Source: Janthinobacterium agaricidamnosum NBRC 102515 = DSM 9628 (GTDB lineage Bacteria > Pseudomonadota > Gammaproteobacteria > Burkholderiales > Burkholderiaceae_D). Taken from it: DNA of 64,000 nucleotides. Both the position numbers and the translations under genes were made by a program. Positions within the stretch are counted from its first letter, which is position 1, and the number at the start of each line of letters is the position of its first letter. The notes under the pieces are model-generated. The model had not been told where the DNA came from, searched no databases, and saw nothing but the letters and a program-made list of their open reading frames with translations. Below, in pieces: positions 9,622 through 18,374 of this stretch. The stretch lies in NCBI RefSeq assembly GCF_000723165.1, contig NZ_HG322949.1:663733-727732 (forward strand), read 5' to 3'.

Positions 9622-11994
9622 TTAAAATAACTGTTGCTGGCCGCTGATCAGCGTCGCAAAGTCGTCGCCGAGGAACGGCAGTATCGCGTCCGCCACCGGT
9701 TGCAGCTGGCGCGTCAGATAATGTTCATAGTCGATAGCCGAGCGCTGGGTTTCCAGCGGTTCCGGTCCGGCCACCGTGATCACATAGCTGATCCAGCCGC
9801 CGTTCTGGTATTGCAGCGGCCGTCCTTGCTGCCGGTTGTATTCGTCGGCGCTGCGCGCCGCGCGCACGTGCGGCGGCACGTTGCGCTGGTAATCTTCGAG
9901 TGGCCGGCGCAGCCGCTTGCGGTACACCAGCAAACTGTCGAACTCGCCGCGGGTGGTGCGGCTGACGTAGTCGCGCACATACTCGCGGTACGCTTCGCGC
10001 TTGAAAATGCGCTGGTACAGCGCTTGCTGGAATTGCTGGGCCAGCGGCGTCCAGTCGCTGCGCACCGTTTCCAGGCCCTTGTAAATCATTTCTTCGCTGC
10101 CGTCCGGCTTGCCTGCCAGGCCGGCATAGCGCTTTTTACTGCCCAGTTCGGACCCCCGTATGGTCGGCATCAGGAAGCGCCGGTAATGGGTTTCGAATTC
10201 CAGTTCCAGCGCATTGTCGAGGCCGAATTCCTCGCGCAGGTGGCGATCCCACCACTGGTTGACGTGGGCCACCAGCGCGCGGCCGATGACGGCCGCCTTG
10301 TCATCGGTATGCGCGTGTTTCAGCCAGACGAAGGTGGAGTCGGTATCGCCGTAAATCACTTGATAGCCTTGCGCCTCGATCAGTTCGCGGGTGCGGTGCA
10401 TGATTTCATGGCCGCGCAACGTGATCGACGACGCCAGGCGCGGATCGAAGAAACGGCAGCCGCTGGAACCGAGCACGCCGTAAAACGCGTTCATGATGAT
10501 TTTTAATGCCTGCGACAGCGGCTGGTTATGTTCGCGCTTGGCCACTTCGCGGCCTTGCCAGACTTGCTTGACGATGGCTGGCAGGCAGTGTTGGTCGCGC
10601 GAGAATTGCGCGCCGCGAAAACCCGGCACGGTATCTTGCGCACCGTCGCGGGTGCCGGCCACCAGCCCGACCGGATCGATCAAAAAGGTGCGGATGATCG
10701 ACGGATACAGGCTTTTGTAATCGAGCACCAGCACCGAATCGTACAGCCCCGATTGCGAATCCATCACAAAGCCGCCGGGACTGTTTTCGCCGGAAATATC
10801 GCCCAGGTTGGGCGCCACATAGCCCTGGCGGTGCATCAGCGGCAAGTACAAATGTTCGAACGCGGCGACGGAACCGCCGCTGCGGTCGGTCGCCAGGCCG
10901 GTCACGCTGGCCCGTTCCAGCAAGAAGGTCAATAGCTCGGTCTTGGCGAAGATGCGCGTCACCAGCTCGCAATCCTTCAGGTTGTAGCGCGCCAGCGCCG
11001 GCTTGTCTTCGGCGAAGCGGCGGTCGATTTCGGCCATGCGCTGGTAGGGATTATCGATCGACTTGCCCTCGCCAAGCAGGGTTTGCGCCACATTTTCCAG
11101 GCTGAACGACGGGAAATTCCAGGTCGCCGATTTCAATGCCTCGATGCCGTCGATGATCAGCCGGCCGGCCGCCGCCGCAAAGAAATGCTGCTGCTTGCCG
11201 CCGTGTTCGCGCCATTCCATCGCGCTGCCGTCGCGTCCCAGGCGCAGCGGAATATGGTAGCGCTCGGCATGCTCGCGCAATACGCGCAAATCGAACTGCA
11301 CCAGGTTCCAGCCGATGATGGCGTCCGGATCGTGCCGTTCCAGCCACTGGTTCAGCCGTTCCAGCATCAACGGGCGGTTGTCGCAATATTCCAGCTCGAA
11401 ATCGCGCGCCTGCTCGTGGTTGCCGTTTGGCGGGCCCAGCATATACACCTGGCGCTGGCCGCAGCCTTCCAGCGCGATCGAATACAGCTCGCCGTGGGCG
11501 GTGGTCTCGATATCGAGCGACAGCAGTTTCAAGCGCGGCCGGTAGCCTGGCGCCGGTTTCAGCTGGCCTTCCAGCAGCGGCCCCTTGCCACCGGGGCCAG
11601 GCTGGCCGCCGAACCGGACCGGCGCCGTGATGAAACGCTCCATCAGATAGCGCTCTTGCGGCCGGATATCGGCTTCATAGACATCGACGCCATGTTGCCG
11701 CAACAGCTTTTCCTGTTTCAGCAAATGGCGGTATTGCTGGCAATACAGGCCCAGCACCGGGCGATGGCGGAAATCCTGCAGCGACAGCGGGCGCAGTTCG
11801 ATACGGCGGTCGTCTTGCAGCACGGCTTCGGCCCGTTCGCGCTGCTCGGCCGGAATGAAGGCGACCGACGGCTGCATCGGCAGGCGCAGATGGCGCGGGC
11901 CGTTTTCGGTCGCCAGCCAAAAGTCGACTTCGGTGCCGGCCGGCGTATCGCGCCAGTGCCGCGTCAAGATAAAACCCTGTTGTAGTTGATCCAC
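9622..11994 (-). CDS. polB: DNA polymerase II (family B)
   Basis: A 790-residue family B polymerase (E. coli Pol II is 783). It performs DNA synthesis with proofreading during lesion bypass and replication restart. Exonuclease motifs are intact: DIE at 161-163, N229/D235 in the ExoII segment, YNLKD at 337-341. Polymerase motifs are intact: A (DYKSLYPSI, 425-433), B (KIIMNAFYG, 498-506) and C (YGDTDS, 548-553). The start is a GTG at 11994, because homology begins at the segment [12 protein letters not shown] a few residues later and AAAGGCAG lies just upstream. The reading frame stays open beyond this but there it lies antisense to the acyl-CoA synthetase gene. I see no CTGT-N8-ACAG LexA box in 11995-12144, so SOS control is not evident. 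Confidence 0.95.
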   Translation of the reverse strand: MDQLQQGFILTRHWRDTPAGTEVDFWLATENGPRHLRLPMQPSVAFIPAEQRERAEAVLQDDRRIELRPLSLQDFRHRPVLGLYCQQYRHLLKQEKLLRQHGVDVYEADIRPQERYLMERFITAPVRFGGQPGPGGKGPLLEGQLKPAPGYRPRLKLLSLDIETTAHGELYSIALEGCGQRQVYMLGPPNGNHEQARDFELEYCDNRPLMLERLNQWLERHDPDAIIGWNLVQFDLRVLREHAERYHIPLRLGRDGSAMEWREHGGKQQHFFAAAAGRLIIDGIEALKSATWNFPSFSLENVAQTLLGEGKSIDNPYQRMAEIDRRFAEDKPALARYNLKDCELVTRIFAKTELLTFLLERASVTGLATDRSGGSVAAFEHLYLPLMHRQGYVAPNLGDISGENSPGGFVMDSQSGLYDSVLVLDYKSLYPSIIRTFLIDPVGLVAGTRDGAQDTVPGFRGAQFSRDQHCLPAIVKQVWQGREVAKREHNQPLSQALKIIMNAFYGVLGSSGCRFFDPRLASSITLRGHEIMHRTRELIEAQGYQVIYGDTDSTFVWLKHAHTDDKAAVIGRALVAHVNQWWDRHLREEFGLDNALELEFETHYRRFLMPTIRGSELGSKKRYAGLAGKPDGSEEMIYKGLETVRSDWTPLAQQFQQALYQRIFKREAYREYVRDYVSRTTRGEFDSLLVYRKRLRRPLEDYQRNVPPHVRAARSADEYNRQQGRPLQYQNGGWISYVITVAGPEPLETQRSAIDYEHYLTRQLQPVADAILPFLGDDFATLISGQQQLF

Positions 11995-12144
11995 CGGACT
12001 GCCTTTTTGTCGTTGCCTGAATACCGGGACGGTTCGGCATATTAAAGCAAAGATTGTTGCCAGTTCATGTTGCACTCCAATACGTGGCAGCCATTTGTAT
12101 TGGTACACTAAGGAACTTGATAAAAAACCATTCCAGGAGAGCGT

Positions 12145-13830
12145 ATGCAGCAGATGAGCTATGTACACGGCGCACACGACACCCCCTTGATCGGCGACAC
12201 CATCGGCGCCCATCTGGACCGCATGGCGGCCCGCTTCGGCCCGCAAGCGGCGCTGGTGGTGCCGCACCAGGACGTGCGCTGGAGCTACCGCCAATTCCAT
12301 GACAAGGTCAATCAACTGGCGGCCGGCTTGTTGAAGCTGGGCTTGCGGCCGGGCGAGCGGGTCGGCATCTGGTCGCAAAACTGCGCCGAATGGGTATTGA
12401 CCCAGTTCGCCACCGCGAAGGCCGGTTTGATCCTGGTCAATATCAATCCCGCCTACCGCCGTTCCGAGCTGGAATATGTGCTCGACAAGGTGCAATGCAG
12501 TGCGCTGATCCTGGCGCCGTCGTTCAAGTCCAGCGACTATATCGCGATCTTGCAAGATGTGGTGCCGGAAATTCACCACAGCCAGCCGGGCCGGCTGCAA
12601 TCGGCGCGGCTGGCCCATTTGCGCCATGTGATCCGTCTCGGCAATGGGAAGACGCCGGGCATGGTCAATTTCGACGACCTGCTGCAAGGGATCAATGGCG
12701 CCGATATCGCCGATCTGGAAAGGATCGCCGCGATGCTGCAATTCGACGACCCGGTCAATATCCAGTTTACTTCCGGTACCACCGGCGCGCCGAAAGGGGC
12801 GACGCTGACGCATCACAATATCCTGAACAACGGTTTTTTCATCGGCGAGGCGATGCGTTTGACCGGGCACGACCGGCTATGCATCCCGGTGCCGCTATAC
12901 CATTGCTTCGGCATGGTGCTGGGCAATCTGGCTTGCGTGACGCATGGCGCGGCGATGGTCTATCCGGGCGAGGGCTTCGACGCCAAGGCGGTGCTGGAAA
13001 CCGTGCAGGCCGAACGCTGCACCGGGCTGCACGGGGTGCCGACGATGTTCATCGCGATTCTCGACCATGCCGATTTCCAGCACTACGACTTGTCGACGTT
13101 ACGCACTGGCATCATGGCCGGTTCGCCTTGCCCGAAAGAAGTAATGACCCGCGTGATCGACTCGATGCACATGGCGCAAATCACGATCGCGTATGGCATG
13201 ACCGAAACGTCGCCCGTCAGTTTCCAGAGTTCGGTCGACGACCCGGTCGACTTGCGGGTATCGACCATCGGCCGCATCCATCCGCACCTGGAAGTCAAGA
13301 TCGTCGATGCCGAGGGCAACATCGTGCCGCGCGGTATCAAGGGCGAATTGCTGACGCGCGGCTATTCGGTGATGCGCGGCTACTGGGGCGACGTCGAAAA
13401 AAGCCATGAAGCGATCGATGCGGCGGGCTGGATGCATACCGGCGACCTGGCGGTAATCGATGATGATGGCTTTTGCAGCATCGTCGGCCGCTCCAAGGAC
13501 ATGGTGATACGGGGCGGCGAAAACATTTATCCGCGTGAAATCGAAGAGTTTTTATACCGTCATCCGAAAGTGCTGGACGTACAATGTGTCGGCGTGCCGG
13601 ACGCCAAATATGGCGAGGAATTGTGTGCCTGCATCATCTTAAGGCCCGGCATGCAAGCGGACGCCGACGAAGTACGCGCCTTTTGCAGCGGGCAAATCGC
13701 CCACTACAAAATTCCGCGTTACATTCGCTTCGTCGACGCCTTCCCGATGACGGTGACCGGCAAGATTCAGAAGCATGTGCTGCGCCAGCAGGTGGCCGGC
13801 GACCTCGGTCTGGCCGCCGGCCTGGTGTAA
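12145..13830 (+). CDS. Acyl-CoA synthetase (AMP-binding, ANL superfamily)
   Basis: A 561-residue adenylate-forming enzyme that activates a carboxylic acid, probably a medium- or long-chain fatty acid, to its CoA thioester via an acyl-AMP. The P-loop-like [11 protein letters not shown], the [10 protein letters not shown] motif, the hinge segment [12 protein letters not shown] and [21 protein letters not shown] are all present. The C-terminal TGKIQKH carries the catalytic lysine of the family. No transmembrane segment is seen. The ATG at 12145 is preceded by AGGAGAG. It is divergent from polB and ends two bases before the stop of the convergent cupin gene. Chain-length specificity cannot be read from the sequence. 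Confidence 0.9.
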   Translation: MQQMSYVHGAHDTPLIGDTIGAHLDRMAARFGPQAALVVPHQDVRWSYRQFHDKVNQLAAGLLKLGLRPGERVGIWSQNCAEWVLTQFATAKAGLILVNINPAYRRSELEYVLDKVQCSALILAPSFKSSDYIAILQDVVPEIHHSQPGRLQSARLAHLRHVIRLGNGKTPGMVNFDDLLQGINGADIADLERIAAMLQFDDPVNIQFTSGTTGAPKGATLTHHNILNNGFFIGEAMRLTGHDRLCIPVPLYHCFGMVLGNLACVTHGAAMVYPGEGFDAKAVLETVQAERCTGLHGVPTMFIAILDHADFQHYDLSTLRTGIMAGSPCPKEVMTRVIDSMHMAQITIAYGMTETSPVSFQSSVDDPVDLRVSTIGRIHPHLEVKIVDAEGNIVPRGIKGELLTRGYSVMRGYWGDVEKSHEAIDAAGWMHTGDLAVIDDDGFCSIVGRSKDMVIRGGENIYPREIEEFLYRHPKVLDVQCVGVPDAKYGEELCACIILRPGMQADADEVRAFCSGQIAHYKIPRYIRFVDAFPMTVTGKIQKHVLRQQVAGDLGLAAGLV

Positions 13831-13831
13831 T

Positions 13832-14272
13832 TCATGGCTGCCGGAGCAGGTCCAGCTGCGGCAGCATTTCGACGCTTTCCTGATCGTTCGGATCGGTCCG
13901 TGCAATCAGCACCACCGCCGGCTCCGACGCATGCGGGTTGTACGGCAGGTGCGGCATATTGGCGGGAATATAGAAAAAGTCGCCGGCCTCGATTTGTTCG
14001 TGGTGTTCCAGCCGGTCGCCATACCAGACCGCGGACACGCCGCTGATCGCATAGATGGCGGTTTCGTGCATCGCATGTTTATGCGTCTTGCCGCGCACGC
14101 CGGGCGGCAGCGTGGCCAGCTGCATATGGATGCCGGTGGCGCCGACCGACTGCGCCGAAATGCCCACTTGATAATTGAGCCCTTGCTTGCCGGTGAAGCT
14201 GTCGGCGGCGCGCAGCCGCTTGCAGTCGCCGCGGCGCGGCAGATCGCCGGGTTGTTGATTGATATCAGTCAT
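13832..14272 (-). CDS. Cupin-domain protein
   Basis: A 146-residue single-domain cupin. The first cupin motif is seen in GKTHKHAMHETAIY and the second in GDFFYIPANMPHLPYN, giving His/Glu metal ligands in the usual order. Small cupins of this size range from isomerases to dioxygenases and binding proteins, so no reaction is assigned. It lies two bases downstream of the GNAT gene at 14275-15072 and is probably co-transcribed with it. The ATG at 14272 lies inside that spacing, consistent with translational coupling. Confidence 0.8.
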   Translation of the reverse strand: MTDINQQPGDLPRRGDCKRLRAADSFTGKQGLNYQVGISAQSVGATGIHMQLATLPPGVRGKTHKHAMHETAIYAISGVSAVWYGDRLEHHEQIEAGDFFYIPANMPHLPYNPHASEPAVVLIARTDPNDQESVEMLPQLDLLRQP

Positions 14273-14274
14273 GT

Positions 14275-15072
14275 TTATACCTTCAGTTCGTAAAAATGGA
14301 CAGACGACGTTTTGTGCAAGCCGATCCGTTCGTATACCGGCGCGCCGGCCATCGTCGCGTGCAGTATCGCGCGGGTCAGTCCGGTCGCCTTGGCGCCTTC
14401 ATGCAATGCCTTGCGGGTCACGGCTTCGCCATACCCCTTGCGCTGCGCATCGGGATTGGTGGCGACCAGGGCGACGAACAGCCGGCCGTCGACCGCGACC
14501 GAGGCGGCGCACGACACCGGCACATCGTTTTCCAGCGCCAGGTAGGCGTGGATGCCTTGCTTCCACAGTGCCGAACCTTGCAGCCCGTCGCGCGCCGCTT
14601 CCAGCGGCATGCCATAGGCGCGCGCGTTGATGTCTGCGTAGGCCAGCAATTGCTCCTCGGTCGTGACGCGGACAAAGCGCAGCTCAGGATGATGCGGTTC
14701 AGGAATAGGGAGGATGTCGCCAGCCATGCCGAAGCCGGCCAGCGCCAGCGTCAGGCCGGCTTGTTCTATCGTCTCGGGCAAAGCATCGCGGGCGGCAGGG
14801 TCCAGCAAGTCTTCGAACAGCCAGATCAAACCGGGCTGCTTTTTACTGCGCATCAGCTCGACGGCTTGTTGCAGCCGCGTTTCAAGCAACTGGCGGCTCA
14901 CGTCCTGTTCGATCAGCGCGATGCAGCTCCAGAATCCGAACTGGCTGTCGGCCCAGCGGATCGCCATGCCCGGCTCGTCGCGGACATCGCCGTTGCGATC
15001 TTTGATGAAGATACTCCAGGCGTCGCAAAGTTGTTGGACAGATTCAATTACTTCAACAGATACGTTGCTCAT
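14275..15072 (-). CDS. GNAT-family N-acetyltransferase
   Basis: A 265-residue cytoplasmic protein. The C-terminal 120 residues carry the GNAT fold: VALVATNPDAQRKGYGEAVTRKAL is motif A, with the acetyl-CoA pyrophosphate loop (R-K-G-Y-G), and APVYERIGLHKT is motif B. The N-terminal half shows no recognisable domain and may be a degenerate GNAT-like unit or a substrate module. The substrate is unknown. The start is the ATG at 15072. It forms a two-gene unit with the cupin gene. Confidence 0.8.
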   Translation of the reverse strand: MSNVSVEVIESVQQLCDAWSIFIKDRNGDVRDEPGMAIRWADSQFGFWSCIALIEQDVSRQLLETRLQQAVELMRSKKQPGLIWLFEDLLDPAARDALPETIEQAGLTLALAGFGMAGDILPIPEPHHPELRFVRVTTEEQLLAYADINARAYGMPLEAARDGLQGSALWKQGIHAYLALENDVPVSCAASVAVDGRLFVALVATNPDAQRKGYGEAVTRKALHEGAKATGLTRAILHATMAGAPVYERIGLHKTSSVHFYELKV

Positions 15073-15228
15073 GATTTGATGGGGGAGGAGTGAAGGGATA
15101 ACCGTTAATGTCGATAGAGCTTGCTCATGACATACGATCCGGCCTTCATTTTAGATGCAATTCCCCACCTGCGTAGTCCGCCGCTCCATTCCTGGTGAAT
15201 TGAGCATCGACCGTGCAAAACTGTCATG

Positions 15229-15498
15229 TCATGTCATGGCGCCGGCGTTCAGCGACGGTATGAGCTTCGCGCCGCACGCTGTGACATCACCGTAGGCATA
15301 CGAGCGGCCCATGTGCCTTGCGCCGGCGCCATCCGGCTGGATTGCAAAATCGCCTGTGCATTTCGCGCAATGCGTCATGTCTCCAGCGAGCGCGGCGGCT
15401 TTACCCATGACGATGGTGCCGGAGGACGCCCCGATGACTTGCCCTCCATGGTCGGTCTGGTCACCCATGCGGATGACGCCGCGTCCTTGGTGTTTCAT
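15229..15498 (-). CDS. PAAR-domain protein (type VI secretion spike tip)
   Basis: An 89-residue protein that is essentially one PAAR domain: GVIRMGDQTDHGG at the start, VMGKAAALAGDMTHC in the middle, then CTGDFAIQPDGAG. PAAR proteins fold as a small cone that caps the VgrG trimer of type VI secretion systems and sharpens or loads the spike. The start is the ATG at 15498, because AAGGAG lies seven bases upstream; an ATG at 15516 is in frame but lies before that ribosome site. No VgrG, Hcp or effector gene is visible in the window, so it is an orphan. Immediately upstream lies a decayed gene at 15523-15900. Confidence 0.85.
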   Translation of the reverse strand: MKHQGRGVIRMGDQTDHGGQVIGASSGTIVMGKAAALAGDMTHCAKCTGDFAIQPDGAGARHMGRSYAYGDVTACGAKLIPSLNAGAMT

Positions 15499-15522
15499 GG
15501 TTGACTCCTTGCTCATTTATGG

Positions 15523-15900
15523 CTATGCCAGTTTGACGCCCAGGTCGTCCATCAAACGCCTGCCCCTTGGTCAGCCATACCTGTCGCCAATGCTGGTTGA
15601 CGATGGCCTGCAGCGGATGCGAGGCGTCTACCCACGGCTGCCACACGCCGCTGGCGGGACAGGCATCGTCGGCAGGGCAAGCCATCAGCGGCGCATCATG
15701 CTGTACTGCGCGCGTCAGGCCGGACACGGCGCGCGGCGCCACCGCAGCATCGTCGTGCCATTGCGTGTCCCGGCGCTGCCAGAGCACGCCGAAGACAGGA
15801 CTGCGAGATGAAAGGGATGGTCAAATTCAATTTGTAAGGCGTTCGCACAATCCTTGCATCCCAATTTGACACCATCATGCAGTACCTTGAGAGCACGCGC
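15523..15900 (-). pseudogene. Frameshifted remnant upstream of the PAAR gene, possibly a type VI-associated protein
   Basis: Protein-like segments appear in three successive reading frames on the minus strand. The first, about 15815-15900, includes WDARIVRTPYKLNLTIPFIS. The second, 15540-15795, includes FGVLWQRRDTQWHDD and ACPASGVWQPWVDASHPLQA. The third ends LMDDLGVKLA with a TAG at 15523-15525, 25 bases before the PAAR start and just ahead of its ribosome site. The natural-looking end in one frame and body in another suggest at least two frameshifts. The cysteine-rich ACPASGVWQPW segment faintly recalls proteins encoded next to PAAR/VgrG genes (effector-immunity loci), but this is a weak resemblance and not an assignment. 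Confidence 0.35.
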
Positions 15901-16182
15901 CTTTGTTTCACTCGTCCGATCACCAGTTCTGGTGCCATTGGGGAGCGCGGATAGGCATGCAAATAATGCAGGTGATCCGCAGCTGGGCCGTATCCCTGCG
16001 CACCGTCAAATGTCAAATGACGGGGCTGGTGTTGTCGCCGAGGTATTGATGAGGGGAAATATTCTGCGGAAACGAGGAGTGCCGCCTATCTGGTCCGGGA
16101 TGCCGGATCAAGCCGGCATCGATGGGCGGCACTCCATGGGGAGAACCCGACGCCATGGAGGCGTCAGGCAGGCAGCTTGACC
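15901..16182. other. Non-coding spacer, nothing recognised
   Basis: Between the decayed gene and the FtsH-like protease. No convincing reading frame, terminator or repeat was found. Confidence 0.5.
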
Positions 16183-18090
16183 TCAGGCGAGGGAGGGGGC
16201 CATATGCTGTTCCAGCAGCGCAAACACGGCATCTTTCGACAACACATAGCGGTCGAGCAAATCCTGCTTGATCAGCTCGATCACATCCTTGTAATCGGCG
16301 ATGGCCGTCAAAGTGTAGTTATATAGTTCGTCGGCCTTGGCTTCGACTTGCAGCAGCGTATGGTCGGCGCCATTGTCGTGTTTCAACTGGCTGTAATCGA
16401 GCTTGGAGCGCGAATACATCGACAGCTTGTTGACCATGGTGTCGAGCAGCGTGGTGGCTTTCTGGATGTCGTTCTGGCTGCCGATGGAAATGCCGCGCGC
16501 GCCGTAAAACAACTCTTCCGCCGCCACGCCGCCGTACAGCTGGATCACGTCGCGCTCCAGTTCTTCCAGCGTGCGCAAGGCCATGTCGTCGCCGGCCGAC
16601 AGCACGTAGCCGAGCGCGCCCAGCTTCGACACCGATTCGGTGCTGATCTTCAGCAGATGCGACTTTTGCTTGATATCGGCCAGCGGCATGCCCTGCCGCA
16701 AATACGGATCGATCTGCATGAAGAAATGTCCCAGTTCGTGCAAGGCCACCCGTTCGCGCTGCAAGTTCTTTTCGGCGCTGGCGGCGCGGTCGGTCAAGCC
16801 GATGGTGGCCCGCTCGAAGGCGCGGAACAGCAGTTCGGTATCGATCAAAACATGTTCCTGGATCGCCATCATGCTGGCCCTCTCGGCCACGGTTTCCAGC
16901 AGGGCCGGGCTGAGGTTGGCCGTGATGTCGGCGACTTGCCCCAGGTCCAGATGATCCCAGTCCACGCAGCCTTTTTCCTTGCGCGATAAAAAGCTGTGCA
17001 GCAAGTCGCGGCGCTCGGCTTTGTTGGGCAGGCGGAAATTGATTTTCACCGGGAAACGGCGCAGCATCGCTTCATCCATCTGGCTCGACGCATCGTCGAA
17101 ATTGGAGGCGACCACCCAGATCACGCCGCTACCTTGCTCGCTCTTGACGCCGTCCAGCAAGCCCAGCAAGGTGTTGGCGGTATCGTCTTCCCATTTCTTT
17201 TCGCCGCGGCCGCGCGGCATGAACAGGGTTTGCGCTTCATCTAGGAAAATGATGCAATTGCCGCGCGCACAAGCTTTGCGGTACAGCGCATTCAAGGCCT
17301 TGGAGCCGCCGCCGATATAACCCGATTCCAGCGCCGAGCCGGACGCCTGGATCAGCGGTACGTTCAGCCGTTTCGCCAGGTAGCCGGCCAGCTTGGTCTT
17401 GCCGGTGCCGGCCGGGCCGGTCAGCATGACGTTGAACGGCTTGTCGATATTATGCGAGCGGTACAGTGCGCGGTTGCGTATCATGTCTTCCAGGTGCAGC
17501 ACTTCCTGCTTGATGTCTTCCATGCCGATCAAGTCGTCCAGGCTGCCTTTCAACTTGTCGGGTGTGATCACGCTGGCGCTCAAGCCCATGCCGGGTATGC
17601 CGAATTTCAAGACGAACAGCATCAACAGCACCAGGAAAATGTCGAAGGCGTGGCGTTTCAGCAGTGCGCCGGCCGCTTGCAGCGGGCCGTCGTCGGCGTC
17701 GAGCAGCACGGCCTTGTGCGCGGCCAGGTAATCGTCGCTGGCGATGGCGTACGGAATCGCGTTGCGCAACAGGATTTCGCGTTCCAGGCTCAAATGGGAC
17801 GTGGCTGGCACCTTAACCACATGCAATTGCTTTTCATCCTTGAACTTGAAGATGTAGCGCGGCGCATCGGACAGCGGCTTGGCCACCACCAGATACTCCA
17901 GGCGCTGCTCCTGCCCGGCCAGCGCGGTGATTTCGGCAATGTTTTGCGAACGCAGCAGCGGACTGGCGTCTTGCGGCACCTCGTTCGACAGATACATGGC
18001 GCCGGCAATCGACAGCACCAGCAGCACGGCCAGCGTCAGGCGGACATAGGTGTTGCGCAGTGCAAGCCGGAGTTGATAAAGAATAGGCAT
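16183..18090 (-). CDS. FtsH-like membrane AAA+ zinc protease (M41 family), divergent
   Basis: A 635-residue protein with the FtsH plan: transmembrane segment at 16-34, a periplasmic region of about 110 residues, second transmembrane segment at 149-167, AAA+ module, metalloprotease. Walker A is GPAGTGKT (225-232) and Walker B is IIFLDEA (280-286). The zinc site is HELGH (450-454), with the family's later conserved segment as GSQNDIQKAT (about 537-546), so both activities should be intact. It differs from housekeeping FtsH in a poorly conserved second region of homology (ASNFDD...RRF) and in sequence throughout, so I do not use the ftsH symbol. It would degrade membrane or regulatory proteins; substrates are unknown. 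It is monocistronic and well separated from its neighbours. Confidence 0.85.
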   Translation of the reverse strand: MPILYQLRLALRNTYVRLTLAVLLVLSIAGAMYLSNEVPQDASPLLRSQNIAEITALAGQEQRLEYLVVAKPLSDAPRYIFKFKDEKQLHVVKVPATSHLSLEREILLRNAIPYAIASDDYLAAHKAVLLDADDGPLQAAGALLKRHAFDIFLVLLMLFVLKFGIPGMGLSASVITPDKLKGSLDDLIGMEDIKQEVLHLEDMIRNRALYRSHNIDKPFNVMLTGPAGTGKTKLAGYLAKRLNVPLIQASGSALESGYIGGGSKALNALYRKACARGNCIIFLDEAQTLFMPRGRGEKKWEDDTANTLLGLLDGVKSEQGSGVIWVVASNFDDASSQMDEAMLRRFPVKINFRLPNKAERRDLLHSFLSRKEKGCVDWDHLDLGQVADITANLSPALLETVAERASMMAIQEHVLIDTELLFRAFERATIGLTDRAASAEKNLQRERVALHELGHFFMQIDPYLRQGMPLADIKQKSHLLKISTESVSKLGALGYVLSAGDDMALRTLEELERDVIQLYGGVAAEELFYGARGISIGSQNDIQKATTLLDTMVNKLSMYSRSKLDYSQLKHDNGADHTLLQVEAKADELYNYTLTAIADYKDVIELIKQDLLDRYVLSKDAVFALLEQHMAPSLA

Positions 18091-18316
18091 GGCAATACTC
18101 GATGATAGTCGGGCTTGCTGGGGCAGGGCAGAACCGGGCGATTATTCGGGATGAGTGCGCGGGGCGGCAAGATGGTGTGACGGCAATTTCATGCGGCAAT
18201 GCGCTCGGTGTCCACTATAACCCGATGGCGTGCAACGTGCTTGCCGCTGCGTATAAATAATTACTCTGCGCAACAAGTGTAGTCATATTGATAATGATGT
18301 CACCTTCTTCCACCTA
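18091..18316. other. Spacer upstream of the FtsH-like gene, nothing recognised
   Basis: An AT-richer stretch between the FtsH-like start and the glycosyltransferase terminator. It probably holds the protease promoter (minus strand), but no clear -35/-10 pair was resolved. Confidence 0.4.
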
Positions 18317-18350
18317 TAAAAAATGCCCCGGGCGCAAGCGCGGCCGGGGC
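18317..18350 (-). terminator. Rho-independent terminator of the ArnT-like gene
   Basis: Read on the minus strand, a GC-rich hairpin (GCCCCGG / CCGGGGC, arms at 18344-18350 and 18325-18331) is followed by ATTTTTTAT. It sits about 25 bases after the stop of the gene at 18375-20102. Confidence 0.85.
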
Positions 18351-18374
18351 GGTCTTGACGGCGTCAGGGCTGTG

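Noticed and set aside
11995..12144. LexA box for polB
   Set aside because: No CTGT-N8-ACAG match in the intergenic region, so SOS control cannot be claimed.
11995..12870. N-terminal extension of the polB frame
   Set aside because: The extension is antisense to the acyl-CoA synthetase gene and unlike any polymerase; family homology begins just after the GTG at 11994.
12390..13409. 339-residue frame inside the acyl-CoA synthetase on the same strand
   Set aside because: A +2 shadow of the AMP-binding enzyme; basic, no motifs, no start signal.
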